Below, in pieces: positions 61,394 to 64,000 of a stretch of 64,000 bases of DNA (position 1 is its first letter; every line of letters begins with the position of its first letter). The DNA is from Allodiplogaster sudhausi (taxonomy: Eukaryota > Nematoda > Chromadorea > Rhabditida > Diplogasteridae). The notes beneath the pieces were generated by a model, which worked only from the letters and a program-made list of their open reading frames with translations, was not told where the DNA came from and searched no databases. The stretch lies in contig CALZFC010000293.1 in NCBI GenBank assembly GCA_945643635.1, positions 62,001 through 126,000 of the forward strand, given 5' to 3'. The translations under genes were made by a program, and so were the position numbers.

Positions 61394-62472
61394 ATGCAAC
61401 ACGCACTCTTCTTCTGTCTAGCAGTCGTTTTGCTGGGTGCTTCAGCGCTCAGGCCGAAGAACCCGCCCTACGGACAGCTCTCCGTGAAAGGCACGAAGCT
61501 GGTGGGCGCCAATGGCCAACCCGTACAACTCGTCGGAATGTCGCTGTTCTGGTCTCAGTGGATGGGACAGTACTTCAACAGGGACACCGTCAACGCACTC
61601 GCCTGTCAGTGGGGCGCGAACGTGGTGCGTGTCGTGATGGGCGTCGACCAGGGCGGCTACCTCAGCAACAAGCAGAGCGAGCTTGCGAAGGTGCGCACCG
61701 TCGTGGACGCGGCCATCGAGCGCGGTATGTACGTCATCATCGACTGGCACGACCACGAGGCACACAACCACAAGTACCAGGCGATTGACTTCTTCAAGCA
61801 AATGGCCCAAACCTATGGCAAGTACCCGCACGTGCTCTACGAGCTCTTCAACGAGCCTCTCCAGGTATGTATTTGATTCGGTCTCTTCGCGACTACAGCA
61901 AACACTTTAGGTGGACTGGAACAGCGTTCTGAAGCCCTACCACACCGACGTGCTGAAGGCGATTCGCGCCATCGACCCTGACAACGTGGCCCTGCTGGGT
62001 ACTCCATCATATTCAGGAGCCACGGGCATCATCGACGCCAGCAACTCACCTCTGTGGGGTAAGCAAGACGCACGCTACACCCACGTTATGTTGTTATTTA
62101 GGCCAGAAGAACATCATGTACGTGCAGCACTTCTACTCGGGTTCGCACCGCGACAACGAGCGAAATGCTTACTCGAGGGCCGCTGCAAAGATCCCCGTGT
62201 TCATTTCGGAGTACGGCGTCTCCGAGGCTGACGGGGGATCCAACGGACAGATCTACACGGACGAGGCGAACAAATGGTTCTCACTGCTGGACCGAAACAA
62301 GGCTTCCTATCTGGCGTGGTCGATCTGCGACAAAAACGAAGCCGCATCGGCGCTCAAGCCTGGCACCCAGCCCAACCAGGTGGGCAACGACTGGCAGTTG
62401 TCGAAGGCCGGTGTCTTCCTGAAGAATAAGATCAAGTCGAAGAAGCTGTTCTCGTGCAACGCCAGGGGTTAA
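61394..62472 (+). CDS. GH5 endoglucanase, unit 10
   Basis: Exons 61394-61864, 61911-62058 and 62102-62472; intact. Private synonymous change in the signal peptide (GCTTCAGCG where others have GCTTCTGCG). Its following spacer has several private or rare variants: CCGTGACAAC near 62869, TTTAAGCGC near 63156, CTGTATCATG near 63363 and CAGGGCACG near 63420. Confidence 0.95.
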
Positions 62473-63646
62473 ACGGGGATTTACGCAACGACCCGTTCGA
62501 CAAAGAGAGACCTCGATCGTCTCTTCTTCTCTGCAACTCTAAACCCGATTAACATTGCTGTGATTAGGTGTTGCTGATAAATGCTATTCGATTAATTGCA
62601 TTGTGTGTATAAGAAGACAACAGAAGAACGCGGGCACATATTCTAGCGTTGGTTTGAAAGAATCTCTTATTCCAATTTATCCCTCTCATGGAGGAGGACC
62701 AGATATGACTCTCGCTTTCGGGCCCGATTCTTACCGCTCTCCTCAGGGTGCTCGCCCACCCTTTCTCCCGAAACACCCATATTGCTCTCTCTTCTCCCTC
62801 CGCCTATCCGATACCCCTCATCCCTTTCACCTCTGTCGGTCTTCACGAGAAGGCACAGCAAGAGATCCCGTGACAACACAGGGTCCTTTGCACCCGTTGA
62901 TGCCTCGCAGATGATCACAACGATGCCCTCTGCACCCTCCGAATCTTTTGAATATGCAAAATTAAGTCCACTCTTTACAATGAAATAAAGGAGAGAAGAC
63001 ACATATGGAGAGAGTAAAAGTGAAAGCTAGCACTAACTTAGAAAATGTTGAAGGCACATATGTATGACGCGATTTGCGAGAGAATCAAATAGAATTAAAC
63101 TGCCAAGGGACCAGGCCAATATCGACCAGTTTGGATTTTTCAAAAGTTCCCTTTAAGCGCTTTCTCATATCAGGAATCAATTGAACGTGGTCTATGTATT
63201 CTCGGGCACGTTGTGCTTTGGCGCTTTGTGCACACCAAATCTAGAAACTGCACTGATCAGATCCTGCGCAAACAAAGCACCATGAATGCTCATGTACCAA
63301 AATTGCCAAACATTAGCTCATCGAAATTAGATCATATTGCAAAGGAAGCAGAAGGCGTAAACTGTATCATGACTTTCCCGCTAGGGTCTAAAACGAGAAT
63401 GGAAACTGAAGGCGGAAGTCAGGGCACGTGATGCGCTTACGCCTCGTTAGACTGCTTGTGTCATGTTCTATGAACAGTGTCATTTTTACGTTTTCGACTC
63501 AACATCGTTTTTCCTAAGCATGGAGTACCTCCGATAACCTCAGCTGTCCAAATAATCCCGATTGAGGCCAGGAAAGACGCGATTGAAGGGAGAGTGCACT
63601 ACTTAAGCGGACCTGCAGTCGGCAAACGCCAGTTCAGCGCGGCAGC

Positions 63647-64000
63647 ATGCAACACGCACTCTTCTTCTGTCTAGCAGTCGTTTTGCTGGGTGCTTCTGCG
63701 CTCAGGCCGAAGAACCCGCCCTACGGACAGCTCTCCGTGAAAGGCACGAAGCTGGTGGGCGCCAATGGCCAACCCGTACAACTCGTCGGAATGTCGCTGT
63801 TCTGGTCTCAGTGGATGGGACAGTACTTCAACAGGGACACCGTCAACGCACTCGCCTGTCAGTGGGGCGCGAACGTGGTGCGTGTCGTGATGGGCGTCGA
63901 CCAGGGCGGCTACCTCAGCAACAAGCAGAGCGAGCTTGCGAAGGTGCGCACCGTCGTGGACGCGGCCATCGAGCGCGGTATGTACGTCATCATCGACTGG
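63647..64000 (+). CDS. GH5 endoglucanase, unit 11, cut by window end
   Basis: The first 118 codons of exon 1, from the signal peptide to VIIDW, with no interruption. The rest lies outside the window. The array therefore continues. Confidence 0.93.
   Translation, partial: MQHALFFCLAVVLLGASALRPKNPPYGQLSVKGTKLVGANGQPVQLVGMSLFWSQWMGQYFNRDTVNALACQWGANVVRVVMGVDQGGYLSNKQSELAKVRTVVDAAIERGMYVIIDW

Larger units (their letters stand above)
39314..64000 (+). repeat. Head-to-tail array of a 2,253-bp cellulase unit
   Basis: Start codons recur at exactly 2,253-bp steps from 41117 to 63647. Each unit holds one complete gene (1,079 bp genomic) and a ~1,174-bp spacer. Units differ at only a handful of positions. 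The array begins with a 5'-truncated unit and runs off the right edge, so the true copy number is unknown. Identical unit length without indels points to recent amplification by unequal exchange or ongoing gene conversion. Confidence 0.97.

Noticed and set aside
39314..64000. Bacterial contamination as source of the cellulase array
   Set aside because: Each gene has two spliceosomal-type introns and the array is joined to a spliced nematode-like gene; a bacterial origin would be ancient.
39314..64000. CRISPR-like or satellite interpretation of the regular array
   Set aside because: Units are 2,253 bp and each encodes a complete gene; no short repeats with spacers, and the host is eukaryotic.

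Overview
The window is eukaryotic and most probably from a nematode. Coding regions are split by short introns (many 42-60 bp) with T-rich acceptors ending in CAG. There is a serpentine chemoreceptor-like gene, several small secreted Cys-rich genes, and a tandem family of secreted GH5 cellulases with two tiny introns each. GH5 cellulases of this bacterial-like type are known from plant-associated and some free-living nematodes (Tylenchomorpha, Diplogastridae). I cannot name the species.

Left part (1-25 kb) is a mosaic of small genes and mobile elements. A plus-strand secreted Cys-rich gene (1400-4100) lies between a pair of ~80-bp inverted repeats. A minus-strand EGF-repeat gene (4472-5450) is cut off upstream by a 5.2-kb element (5520-10721). 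That element has ~0.97-kb terminal inverted repeats, TTAA flanks and a multi-exon transposase-like gene with a zinc finger. Further right are a 47-bp perfect GC-rich hairpin, a SUMO/ubiquitin-like gene (14766-16424), a broken CR1/Jockey-type LINE (16940-19325), a three-exon secreted Cys-rich gene (19666-20211), a tRNA-derived SINE-like sequence (~23.0 kb) and a chemoreceptor gene (23350-25114).

Middle part (25.5-39.3 kb) is a GNAT-superfamily acetyltransferase locus resembling arylalkylamine N-acetyltransferases. A seven-exon gene runs on the minus strand (34539 to 31690). Its exons 4-7 were duplicated downstream in a ~3.9-kb tandem duplication (25467-29390 and 29391-33341) whose breakpoint lies in the poly-G of a MITE. 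A divergent plus-strand paralogue (37532-39271) has lost its last exon and runs in frame into a decapitated GH5 cellulase. The introns are packed with (GA/CT)n, and purine polarity switches near 35.5 kb between the two divergent genes.

Right part (39.3-64 kb) is a head-to-tail array of a 2,253-bp unit, each carrying one three-exon, 329-residue secreted GH5 endoglucanase. Ten copies are complete, one is truncated at the left edge and one runs off the window. Copies are nearly identical, and private variants concentrate in the outermost visible units. The GH5 copies probably act as secreted cellulose-degrading enzymes with a dosage effect. The acetyltransferases, receptor and secreted proteins are independent neighbours with no obvious pathway link.
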